Of a DNA stretch of 64,000 nt, positions 19,801-27,537 are shown one piece after another. The stretch's first letter is position 1. Each line of letters starts with the position of its first letter. The DNA comes from JBBQVS01 sp963792705. GTDB lineage: Bacteria > Chloroflexota > Ktedonobacteria > Ktedonobacterales > Ktedonobacteraceae. The notes beneath the pieces are model-generated. The model had not been told where the DNA came from, ran no database searches, and worked only from the letters and a program-made list of their open reading frames with translations. The stretch is from contig CAWBXD010000005.1 of the NCBI GenBank assembly GCA_963792705.1, positions 151,008-215,007 of the forward strand. The letters run 5' to 3'. A program made the translations under genes and the position numbers.

Positions 19801-20484
19801 GTCTGGTACATTCTGCCGTAGCTGCGGAGCGAGTACCTGCAAACACTCGTACAATAGTGCGTCACAAGTTGGGGTATCACGTAGGGACCGCCAGATCACC
19901 ACCTCGAAATCCCACGCCACTTGATGCATCAACGTGACTGCTAATGCCGACTTACCGACGCCTCCCATGCCCAGCACACTCACTACCCGGCAGTGTTCTG
20001 CGATAACCCAAGAGTGTAAAAGGTGGAGTTCTTCCTCGCGTCCATAAAAGGTCTCGATGGCAGGCGCAGCCCCCCAATCTATGTGAGATCGGATGGTAGG
20101 TTGGACTATAGCCTGCTCTACGTTCTGTATTCCTGCTTCCGACCCAGGAACTACGTATATGGTTTGTAGCTGTTGTGTGTCCAGTAGCTCTTGAAGCCAC
20201 AGTTTGTCAAGCAAGACCTTCTGATGTGCCGCTTGCCAGAACGTCTTGATTCCCTCTTCCTCGTGTCCCACAGGGAAGATGTGTTGTTTGACGGCGAATG
20301 CTAGCAGTGTTTTGAGGTGTTCGGCTTTAGGATAACTACTGCCTGCTTCCCACCTGCCAATCGCTTTGCGCGAGACACCCAGCAGTTCAGCCAAACCTGC
20401 TTGCGTCAACCCAATGCTCGTGCGCAAATTGAGCATGGCCTGTCCAAAGACATAATCTTGCTTATCGTAGAAGGACTGCGTCAT
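16807..20484 (-). CDS. XRE helix-turn-helix / NB-ARC ATPase / 14-WD40 protein (paralogue 3)
   Basis: A 1225-residue third paralogue. Start 20484 is chosen for an AAGGA element 8-9 nt upstream. XRE domain at about 15-70 (GLTQAGLAELLGVSRKAIG); Walker A GMGGVGKSA at about 172-180; Walker B VLLVLDNLE; linker GYGPANIVALLHEQYGHL then EMQGTSLVEA and IFTE; 14 WD40 repeats; tail RPYERLNITGIKGLSKVQK. It converges on the LuxR gene ending at 16785 with only 21 nt between the stops, and is divergent from the second LuxR gene at 20869. Cytoplasmic, since there is no signal peptide or membrane helix. Function inferred as for the other two copies. Confidence 0.9.
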   Translation of the reverse strand: MTQSFYDKQDYVFGQAMLNLRTSIGLTQAGLAELLGVSRKAIGRWEAGSSYPKAEHLKTLLAFAVKQHIFPVGHEEEGIKTFWQAAHQKVLLDKLWLQELLDTQQLQTIYVVPGSEAGIQNVEQAIVQPTIRSHIDWGAAPAIETFYGREEELHLLHSWVIAEHCRVVSVLGMGGVGKSALAVTLMHQVAWDFEVVIWRSLRDTPTCDALLYECLQVLAPQLRQNVPDSIEGRLHLLIEQMSERRVLLVLDNLEVLLEEGVNTGHMRESFEGYAQLLRRMGESMHQSCLLLTSREKPAALVHLEGNHSPVRTLRLTGLDASAGAQLLAEKEVMSSLHDRMRLVDVYRGNPLALKIVAQTIVDIFGGEVALFLAQGDVVFGGVRELLSEQFDRLSTVEQNLFFWLAILREPVSLVQLLAVLHVPRTSVQVLEALEGLHRRSLIEHGQRAGSFTLHSVVLEYATALLLTEATSEIEQGRLARLIEHALELATVKEYIRQTQQRLLVTPLLAELRTMYSEHGAVEKHLLALLDELRTRTHYAQGYGPANIVALLHEQYGHLRGLDLSHLALREVSLQGIEMQGTSLVEAILHDTIFTESFDITWSVAINHNGQYWAAGSRRGEVRVWREEGKFLHLAWQGHSETIRVIAFSPNEDTLATGSWDGAVKLWDMRSGSLLWAHWFTDNIESLAFAPDGHTLASGGDDGIIQILDVHKGTQLQTLSNHRGPVFALAWSPDGSLLASGGIDQAIQLWKLAEGQSGTIIRTLTGHTNWVLGLAFAPDGTLLASGSWDGTVKLWDMTSGSLRQTLMGHTDRVRKVAWSPDGRLLASSGFDQIICLWDAVKGNYRTKLYGHTAGVYDLAFTPGSHSLLSSSEDGTLRVWDMERGQCMRTMRGYGVSLYDVAWSPDGTLLASAGSNMLVTIWNMASGTPCKLLRGHRSLVFGVEWSPDGRLLASSGWDNTVRLWETTTGEAQQILQNLDSVSTLFYGMAWSPDGTLLACASYRQGVQVWKVTTGTRQWEGSMQLTRIRRVAWSPDGMYVASCGDDGSVYLWNASNGTLKASLQGHYGMVMSVAWSPDGTLLASGGGSEESGGELFIWDVQREKLLKALNEPSTIVYALIWSPTGTLLSGNNDGNMCWWNVRSGECTLLQQGHEGAIQSLKVSADGQKLASCGDDNIIQVWDIQSGKHLRTLRQDRPYERLNITGIKGLSKVQKETLRTLGAFEKEQS

Positions 20485-20868
20485 GAGTCGGTTCCTTTCT
20501 ACATGACCTATGGGAGCGCACAATGGGACATGAAGGGACATGAGATGGGACGTGATGGATACTGACTTCCCGGAGTCCTTCGAGTATATTTATCATGTTG
20601 GATGCGCTCCATGCGAGTCCACGCTCATTGAGGAACATTTGAGGGAAGAGTAAGTAACTTCAGACGTTCCTCTAATTTCACCTCTCTATGATAGCAGATA
20701 TGCTGGGGGACTACTAGATATGCTCATGCGTTCTCGCGTCGCTACAAAAAGGAGAGATGTTGCCGAGATAAGGTCTACGTGATCGTTTCACATAAAAGGT
20801 GTTTTCAAATGATTGATGGATGTATAGCTCCATCAATTCGTGTCTGGTAACGAAGAGGTGAAAAGAAA
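20485..20868. promoter_or_regulatory. Divergent intergenic region with a 9-bp palindrome
   Basis: This 384-base region separates WD40 paralogue 3 and the second LuxR gene. At 20812-20837 the arms ATTGATGGA and TCCATCAAT are perfectly inverted around 8 nt, 32 nt before the LuxR start. This is a candidate operator (possibly autoregulatory) or a 5'-UTR hairpin. No other feature was certain. Confidence 0.5.
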
Positions 20869-22365
20869 ATGACGACCACATACTCGCACTTTAATCAGTC
20901 GATGGTCCAGCAAGAGCTTGTACTCACAACAAAACTCCATCCGCTATCTTCCATCCACTCTCTGGTCTCGCGTCCACGGCTGCTGGCGCGTTTAGATCAG
21001 GGGCTTGAAGGGAGGCTCATGCTTCTCTCTGCACCTGCAGGTTCGGGGAAAACAACGCTCCTTGCTGAGTGGCTCTCTTCGCTCCATCGTTATAACGTAC
21101 CATCTGCATGGGTCTCACTCGACGAGGGGGATAACGATTCTACACGCTTCTGGCACTATGTCTACACTGCTTTGGAACGGATTCATCCTAGCATTGGTGA
21201 ACACCTTTCTCAGTTCTTTCAGGCACCCTCTCATTCTCATGAATCCATGCTCATCCACTTGGTGAATCTCCTTACAGAAGTGTCTACATCTTTCGTGCTG
21301 GTGCTAGACGATTATCATCTCATCACAACTGAGCAAATTCATTCCGAACTTACCTTTCTTCTTGAGCATATGCCGACTCATATGCATCTAATACTACTTA
21401 CACGCTTTGAACCATCACTGCCTCTGGCTCGTTTGCGTGTACGAGGACAGGTCTTGGAGATACGCGAAGCCGATCTTCGCTTTACCTACGATGAAGTGGA
21501 GCAGTTCTTCACCAAGACTATGAGACTCCCATTTACGCCTACCCACCTTGAGTCACTAACGCGAAGAACCGAGGGTTGGGCCGCGGGTCTGCAGTTGGCT
21601 GCTCTTGCACTCCAGAGCCATCCCGATCTCGATTCGTTCATGACTTCGTTTACTGGTAGCAGTCGCTATATCGTGGATTATCTGCTCGAAGAAGTGATTA
21701 GTCACCAATCGGAAGAGACTCAAACATTTCTGCTCTCCACTTCCGTCCTTGACCGCATGTGCGCATCTCTTTGTGCCTATGTTCTGGATAATCACCAGAA
21801 GGGAGGAGAACAAGAGCAGCAGAACCTCACTCGCTCATTGAATCCCAGTCGCTATTGTCAGGAAATGCTTGAATACCTGGAGCGTACAAATCTTTTCCTC
21901 ATTCCGCTTGACCACGAGCGACAGTGGTATCGCTATCATCACCTTTTTGCTGAGGCACTCCTTGCTCGTCTTGATCTTCTCCATCCCTCACTGGTAGACA
22001 AGCTTCGCATACGAGCCAGTACGTGGTATGAGCATCAAGGTTTATTGGGTGAGTCTGTCGAACACACACTGACCACAAAGGACTCTAATACTTACCAAGT
22101 CCCAATAGCTACTCCTGCATCTACTGTACAATTATTACCTAGCGTTTCGCAGGTCAAGCAACAACCACTCCTCGACCCCCTAAGTGAGCGTGAATTAGAA
22201 GTACTTCATGCAATGGCTGTTGGTGCGCCGAATGCAACTATTGCTCGACAATTGGTTATCGCTCCCGCCACTGTCAAACGCCATCTAAGCAATATTTTCT
22301 CGAAATTGGGTGCAGTGAATAGAACTCAAGCGGTAGCACAAGCCCGAAACCTTGGTATTATCTAG
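20869..22365 (+). CDS. MalT-like LuxR-family transcriptional regulator (short form 2)
   Basis: A 498-residue protein. Parts seen: RPRLLARLDQGL; Walker A LLSAPAGSGKTTLL at about residues 51-65; Walker B FVLVLDDYH; the LRFTYDEVEQFF and TRRTEGWAAGLQLAAL segments typical of MalT-type ATPases; and a C-terminal LuxR helix-turn-helix (LSERELEVLHAMAVG, then TVKRHLSNIFSKLGAVNRTQ). Like the protein at 15187 it lacks the long TPR region. The start ATG follows GAAGAGGTGAAAAGAAA. A strong terminator sits 35 nt after the stop. It is divergent from WD40 paralogue 3, the second time this pairing is seen in the window. Confidence 0.88.
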   Translation: MTTTYSHFNQSMVQQELVLTTKLHPLSSIHSLVSRPRLLARLDQGLEGRLMLLSAPAGSGKTTLLAEWLSSLHRYNVPSAWVSLDEGDNDSTRFWHYVYTALERIHPSIGEHLSQFFQAPSHSHESMLIHLVNLLTEVSTSFVLVLDDYHLITTEQIHSELTFLLEHMPTHMHLILLTRFEPSLPLARLRVRGQVLEIREADLRFTYDEVEQFFTKTMRLPFTPTHLESLTRRTEGWAAGLQLAALALQSHPDLDSFMTSFTGSSRYIVDYLLEEVISHQSEETQTFLLSTSVLDRMCASLCAYVLDNHQKGGEQEQQNLTRSLNPSRYCQEMLEYLERTNLFLIPLDHERQWYRYHHLFAEALLARLDLLHPSLVDKLRIRASTWYEHQGLLGESVEHTLTTKDSNTYQVPIATPASTVQLLPSVSQVKQQPLLDPLSERELEVLHAMAVGAPNATIARQLVIAPATVKRHLSNIFSKLGAVNRTQAVAQARNLGII

Positions 22366-22400
22366 CTTCATGTACAACATCCATGCATCTCTTTTCACAC

Positions 22401-22430
22401 AGCCATGAGCCGAGAGGCTCATGGCTTTTT
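22401..22430 (+). terminator. Rho-independent terminator
   Basis: AGCCATGAGCC and GGCTCATGGCT form an 11-bp perfect stem with a GAGA loop, followed directly by TTTT. It ends the LuxR transcript. Confidence 0.9.
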
Positions 22431-22700
22431 GCTTGCATAGCTTTCTACAAAGATACCTGAGAAGGTGTACTAACCAGTAAACACTACTACGACTTTCGGA
22501 TGATGCACGTATGATGATGCACGTATTATGATGATGCACGTATAAAGAACACAATACAGCTTTCAGGCCATGACTTTCCCCTCACTTACAGCCATACTGA
22601 AGGTGTGCGGGGGAAGGTAAGGCAGAAACGTGAGAGCATTAGCATCTTTGAAGCAGTGCAAAGCCGCTCCGCTAAATAAAAAAAGAGAGGAGTAAAAATA

Positions 22701-24328
22701 ATGAACTTTGTGAAGTCTCCATGCGACGAAGGCGTGATACGAACAGCATCCGATGCATTCGGTTACACGCCGAGTATTGGAAGATGGTGCTTGTGGCAAC
22801 GATTTGGGGATCGAGTATGGCCTTTATCGATGGCTCGGTTGTCAATGTCGCTCTACCCGTACTGCAAGTGGACCTGAACGCGACGACTGCCGATGTGCAG
22901 TGGGTTATAGAGGGATACGCACTCTTTCTTGCCGCCCTCATTCTTGTGGGTGGTGCGCTAGGTGATTCCTTTGGAAGGCGGCGCATCTTTGCTGTTGGTA
23001 TCGCCATCTTTACCCTCGCGTCGGTGGGTTGTGGGCTATCTCCAAATGTGGGTCTTCTAATCCTTGCTCGCGCTGTTCAGGGGATAGGAGATGCACTCCT
23101 GGTACCGGGAAGCCTTGCGATCATTAGTGCCTCGTTTAGTAAAGATACATGTGGCAGAGCCATTGGTACGTGGTCCGCTTTTACGTCGATTACCTCGGTG
23201 ATTGGTCCAGTGATAGGTGGCTGGTTGGTGCAATACGCCTCCTGGTGCTGGGTCTTTTTCCTCAATGTCCCCTTAGCTGTAGTCGTACTAAGTGTGTTGT
23301 TCTGGCGAGTACCGGAGAGCAGTGACGAAGGGAAGAGAAAAGGGCTAGATTGGTGGGGAACTGTACTTACGGCACTTGGGCTGGGGGCTATCGTGTACGC
23401 ACTGATCGAAGCAGGCTCAGTTGGCTTGGACCAACCACAAGTACTGATTACCTTGTTCGTTGGTATCGCCGCGCAGGTTGCATTTGTCGTCGTAGAAGCA
23501 CGAAGTAAGGCACCAATGGTCCCACTCGCGCTGTTTCGCTCTCCTACTTTTAGTGGCACCAATCTCCTGACGTTCTTATTGTATGCGGCATTGAGCGGCC
23601 TGACCTTCTTTTTGCCCTTCGATTTAATCCAAGTGCAAGGCTACACTCCTACGGCAGCTGGTGCAGCTCTCGTGCCGTTTGTGTTCATTATGTTCCTGCT
23701 TTCCCGGTGGGCTGGGGGTCTGGTAGACCGTTATGGTGCAAAGTTGCCACTGGTGGTTGGCCCGACCATCACAGCTTTCGGTTTCGCGCTCTTTGCTGTG
23801 CCTGGTATTGGTGGTACGTACTGGACGACATTCTTCCCGGCCGTGCTTGTGATGGGCCTTGGTATGACAATAACCGTTGCTCCATTGACAACTGCTGTGA
23901 TGGGCGCGGTGGAAGAACGTCACGCTGGAGTTGCATCCGGCATCAATAATGCGGTTTCTCGTGCAGCAGGTCTCCTTGCCATAGCCGCACTTGGTATCGT
24001 AATCCTATCGGCCTTCACCAACAGCCTTGATAGTCACTTAGCACAACTTAGCATATCCCCTGAAGTGCGCCAAGCAGTTGAGGTGCAGCGCATCAAGCTA
24101 GCTGGAATACAGCTTCCTGCAACTACAAGTGGTGAACTTCAAGTTGCCTTCAAGCATGCGATAGACGAAGCATTTGTAAGCGGTTTTCGCATAGTCTCGC
24201 TGATCTGTGCAGGATTAGCTCTTACAAGTGCTCTCTGTGCATGGTTGATGGTAGAGGGCAAAACACCAAAGCAGACGAGCGTGATAAGTAAAACAGAGAG
24301 GTATGAATGCCAGCAGCAAACAGTCTGA
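22701..24328 (+). CDS. MFS drug transporter, DHA2/EmrB-QacA family, apparent frameshift near codon 29
   Basis: A 14-helix proton-driven exporter. The body reads from about 22784: motif D1-like SSMAFIDGSVVNVALPVLQ, motif A GDSFGRRR, motif C-like GPVIGGWL. Two possible starts exist. The ATG at 22701 has a good ribosome site (GAGGAG, 8 nt spacing) and encodes MNFVKSPCDEGVIRTASD, an N-terminus I associate with this transporter group, but its frame runs out. Joining it to the main frame needs one extra G at about 22787 (TGG-TGC read as TGG-GTG). Otherwise translation starts at 22721 with an Arg-rich, unfamiliar N-terminus. A missing base in a G run is likely, as mutation or sequencing error. YceI follows 38 nt downstream. 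Confidence 0.85.
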
Positions 24329-24366
24329 CTACTATTCTTTCGATATAAAACAGGAGGTATAACAAC

Positions 24367-24915
24367 ATGTCTTGGCAATTCGATACAACACATTCCAACA
24401 TAGCGTTTTCGGTGAAACACTTGATGATTAGTACTGTGCGTGGTCGCTTCAACACTTGGTCTGGCACGATAGAGCTTGACGAGCAACACCCCGAAACCGC
24501 GCATATTGAGGTAAGAATTGACGCTGCAAGCTTTGATATGAACCAATTGCAGCGCGACTCCTCCGTCAAGTCGCCAGATTTCCTAGACGCAGAGCAGTAC
24601 CCGACCATTACCTTTAAGAGCACGAGGTTCGAGCTATCGAGCAAAACGATAGGCAGGATGTATGGTGATTTGACGATTCACGGTGTCACCAAAGAAGTAA
24701 TCCTTGAAGTGACACAAGATGGGGTGATACGCGATATGCAGGGCAATCGTCGCATTGGCTTCTCTGCTACGGCCTCCATCAGCCGTAGGAACTGGGGTCT
24801 GAACTGGAATGCTACTCTTGAGACGGGTGGGGTGGTAGTGGGTGACCAGATCAATATCCAGATTGAAGTGCAGGTCTACCAAATACAACCAGCACTCGCT
24901 CAAACGATGGACTGA
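24367..24915 (+). CDS. YceI family protein
   Basis: A 182-residue YceI-like lipocalin-fold protein. It begins MSWQFDTTHSNIAFSVKHLM, the classic cytoplasmic YceI opening (no signal peptide), followed by VRGRFNTWSG, SFDMNQLQRD and LTIHGVTKEV, and ends with the FSATASISRRNWGLNW strand pair. Family members bind long isoprenoid-type lipids such as polyprenyl quinones; the ligand here is unknown. The ribosome site GGAGG is 9 nt from the ATG. It probably shares a transcript with the MFS pump, and a terminator follows the stop. Confidence 0.92.
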   Translation: MSWQFDTTHSNIAFSVKHLMISTVRGRFNTWSGTIELDEQHPETAHIEVRIDAASFDMNQLQRDSSVKSPDFLDAEQYPTITFKSTRFELSSKTIGRMYGDLTIHGVTKEVILEVTQDGVIRDMQGNRRIGFSATASISRRNWGLNWNATLETGGVVVGDQINIQIEVQVYQIQPALAQTMD

Positions 24916-24962
24916 GCCGAACACTCCATGCCTGTCTATGTCTATGACGAGACTTTCTTATC

Positions 24963-24997
24963 ACAGGAGTGGACTTGATAGTTTCCTCCACTCCTGT
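24963..24997 (+). terminator. Stem-loop terminator after YceI gene
   Basis: ACAGGAGTGGA pairs perfectly with TCCACTCCTGT around a 13-nt loop, 48 nt after the stop. The T-tract is short (TTCT). Confidence 0.7.
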
Positions 24998-25044
24998 TCT
25001 GAGGTGCTATTGTATGCATAGTATACCAAAAGAGGTGAATTCTT

Positions 25045-26247
25045 ATGATGATTGAAAACCGGATACACAGACAACGACCGTTGATAATCTCCCTCATCGG
25101 TCTCCTCCTACTAGCATTGATCGCCTTGGTGTCTGAGACGACAAACGCTCGCGCTGCCCAGGTCGTGACACACCAAGCTCAAAGGGTCCAACTTGAAGAA
25201 CTCAGTATGATCAATCAACAAACTGGTTGGGCTATAGAGAAAAACCGTGCCCGTGTCTTCTTCACTAGAAAAGGGCTTCTGCACTGGACAAATGTAACAC
25301 CTGCGAGTCTTCATTTCCCTGTAAATGATTCAGCAAATGCGCTGACTGCTTTTTCCTTTCTTGATGCCAGACATGCTTACATAGGTGTTTTGCAACATGG
25401 CGCGACAAGTCTTTTACGGACGCAGGATAGCGGGAAGACCTGGACATCGGTCCATTTTAACTTTTCTCCGCTCACCGATGTTGACATTTATCAGATTACG
25501 TTTCTCGATGCTCAACACGGCTGGATTGCCTTCGATAAAGCTCATGGCTTTGGGAAGTATCAAATAGTTCTGATGAGCACGAGTGATGGGGGAAAAACGT
25601 GGCGACAACTGCTCGATACTACACAAAGCTCACTTAGTGGTCTCCCTGACAGAGGGACAAAAACCTTCCACTTCACGAGTACTCAAAAGGGATGGGTAAC
25701 AGGGCCAGAAGATGCCACCACCAATGCACGTCTCTATGAAACCAACAATGGGGGCAAAACCTGGATCAAGGTTCCTCTCCCGGCACTTCCCAATGTAGCG
25801 TACTCGGTAAGTTATGAACCATACTTTACTAATACCCAGGATGGGACACTTCCGGTCAGGTATGGCACCCTGCAAGGTACATACTACTACCTGTTTACCT
25901 ATCGGACTCACGATGGAGGCAAAAACTGGATGGCAAGCACGGCACTGCAAACGAAAGCAACAACCGAGTTGAACATGTTGACATTCCGTAACGCCGAGCA
26001 GGGTTGGGTTCTAGGGCTTGATAGTAGCAGAAAGCCTGTTATACATCGAACCAATGATGGCGGTCGAAGCTGGAAGATAGTGCATCCGGCAGGCTTGCAA
26101 CCATTCACAGAGGTGATACTCGACCTGGATTTCTTGACCCCCACTCTGGGCACGATCATCGACAAGGCTGATGATGGAACACAGACACTCTTTCAGACGA
26201 ACGACGCTGGACAACACTGGTATGCTCTACATCCACTTTTAAATTAG
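25045..26247 (+). CDS. Exported Asp-box (BNR) repeat protein, Ycf48/HCF136-like
   Basis: A 400-residue protein with an N-terminal hydrophobic segment (about residues 12-36, IISLIGLLLLALIALVSE) acting as signal peptide or anchor. The rest is a beta-propeller of the sialidase/Ycf48 type. Six Asp-box turns are visible: TQDSGKTW, TSDGGKTW, TNNGGKTW, THDGGKNW, TNDGGRSW and TNDAGQHW. No photosystem gene is nearby, so a photosynthetic role is unlikely and the protein more likely binds an extracellular ligand or surface partner. The start is preceded by AGAGGTG. It converges with an ECF sigma gene across a long hairpin. Confidence 0.8.
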   Translation: MMIENRIHRQRPLIISLIGLLLLALIALVSETTNARAAQVVTHQAQRVQLEELSMINQQTGWAIEKNRARVFFTRKGLLHWTNVTPASLHFPVNDSANALTAFSFLDARHAYIGVLQHGATSLLRTQDSGKTWTSVHFNFSPLTDVDIYQITFLDAQHGWIAFDKAHGFGKYQIVLMSTSDGGKTWRQLLDTTQSSLSGLPDRGTKTFHFTSTQKGWVTGPEDATTNARLYETNNGGKTWIKVPLPALPNVAYSVSYEPYFTNTQDGTLPVRYGTLQGTYYYLFTYRTHDGGKNWMASTALQTKATTELNMLTFRNAEQGWVLGLDSSRKPVIHRTNDGGRSWKIVHPAGLQPFTEVILDLDFLTPTLGTIIDKADDGTQTLFQTNDAGQHWYALHPLLN

Positions 26248-26272
26248 CAATAAAAGGGCAGTCATTGGAGAG

Positions 26273-26347
26273 AAGCAAGAGACAATCCGAACGTTGATAC
26301 CGTTGATGATTTCCCAACGGTATCAACGTTCGGATTGTTTCTTGCTT
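26273..26347. terminator. Very long bidirectional hairpin
   Basis: The two 33-nt arms (26273-26305 and 26315-26347) are inverted with one mismatch, around a 9-nt loop. It overlaps the stop codon of the ECF sigma gene and separates two convergent genes. The stem is much longer than needed for termination, so it may be a mobile palindromic element used as a terminator. Confidence 0.85.
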
Positions 26348-26972
26348 ACCCAATCATACGCTCTGGTGCCAAAGTAAGGCGCAGTCTTGCACAGGCGCGG
26401 TAAAAGTACGTTTGGGCCGTTGTGGGTGGTATATGAAGTTTTTGCCCAATCTCTATGAAAGTTAGTTCTTCTGTATACCGCAACCAGACGACGTTACGAA
26501 ACTTTGGAGGCAGAGATTGAATGGCTGCGTGTAGATGTGCAGAATTGTCTTTCTGTTCAGCGATTTCTTCAGGCAGGGGAGCCATGTCCAAGAACGTGGA
26601 GAGTGCTGAAACACCTTCCTCTTCATACACCTGCTCTAGTTCGGAAAAATAGGTCCACGGATGGCGCTTGTGTTTGCGTTGCTCATCAATGCAACGGTTC
26701 CAAGCGATACGGAATAACCAGGGTTTGAGCGAGGCTTCCTTACGTTCCGATGTTGAATTGTTACAAAGCTTGGAAATCGACACATAAAGTTGAAACCAGA
26801 CAAATTGCATCACATCATATGCTTGGTCGCTACCAACACGTGCTCGTACAAAACGGTATAACAGAGGCTGATAACGTTGAACCAGTGTCTCGAATGCGGT
26901 CTGATTGCCAGTATATGCTTGCTCGATGAGCATATGATCGGTCAAATCCTGTTGCGGTAGTAGTGCGTACAT
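26346..26972 (-). CDS. ECF-type RNA polymerase sigma factor
   Basis: A 208-residue sigma-70 family protein with only regions 2 and 4. Region 2 covers about residues 25-100 (FETLVQRYQPLLYRFVRARV, then AYDVMQFVWFQLYVSI). Region 4 covers about 145-205 (LPPKFRNVVWLRYTEELTF and IPPTTAQTYFYRACARLRL), a helix-turn-helix for -35 recognition. It directs RNA polymerase to a stress or envelope regulon. No anti-sigma gene is visible next to it on either side, which is unusual for the class; control may be transcriptional or by a distant partner. Confidence 0.9.
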   Translation of the reverse strand: MYALLPQQDLTDHMLIEQAYTGNQTAFETLVQRYQPLLYRFVRARVGSDQAYDVMQFVWFQLYVSISKLCNNSTSERKEASLKPWLFRIAWNRCIDEQRKHKRHPWTYFSELEQVYEEEGVSALSTFLDMAPLPEEIAEQKDNSAHLHAAIQSLPPKFRNVVWLRYTEELTFIEIGQKLHIPPTTAQTYFYRACARLRLTLAPERMIG

Positions 26973-27223
26973 ACTCGTATCCTCAAGATAAGAAACAACT
27001 TTATAATTCCTATACCCAAAGTGTAGCTTTAAGCATGAGAGAAGTCATGGCCTAGAAGAGGTATTGTATTGGGAAGGAGTCATAGCACTTTGGGATGATA
27101 CATGTGCCTCTTCAACATCAGCCTTTCGGCGCATGACTTTTCGGGCATCTCACTCTACACTAGAAGCAAGTCAATCATTGGTTTCTTGACTGCGACGAAT
27201 AGATAGAAAGAGATACTGCGAAG

Positions 27224-27457
27224 ATGGCACAGGAATTCTATCAGATACGCGTGAAAGGACATCTTGACCAGCAGCAATGGAGCAACTGGCTGGGAGGGCT
27301 GACAATCGCTTATCTGGAAAACGGAGAAACACTTCTTTCTGGTTCCCTTGTTGATCAGGCAGCACTGCATGGTGTGTTGCACAAACTAGAGAATCAGGGC
27401 GTGCCGCTTATAGAGGTTCGTCGTGTTTCCCCTGACGACGTGCCACCATCGCACTAG
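27224..27457 (+). CDS. Small conserved hypothetical protein
   Basis: A 77-residue protein of a type common in Chloroflexota and Actinobacteria. It opens YQIRVKGHLDQQQWSNWLGG, followed by an alternating beta region (LTIAYLENGETLLSG, then LVDQAALHGVLHKLENQGVP). A two-strand, one-helix dimeric fold seems likely. The function is unknown. It is a monocistronic unit between the ECF sigma and DUF4331 genes. Confidence 0.75.
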   Translation: MAQEFYQIRVKGHLDQQQWSNWLGGLTIAYLENGETLLSGSLVDQAALHGVLHKLENQGVPLIEVRRVSPDDVPPSH

Positions 27458-27537
27458 CGCAAAAAACGAGATGAGGTAGAACTTCATCTAGTCACACAGA
27501 AAACATACTACACTTGTTTGTGAAAAAGGAGATATCC

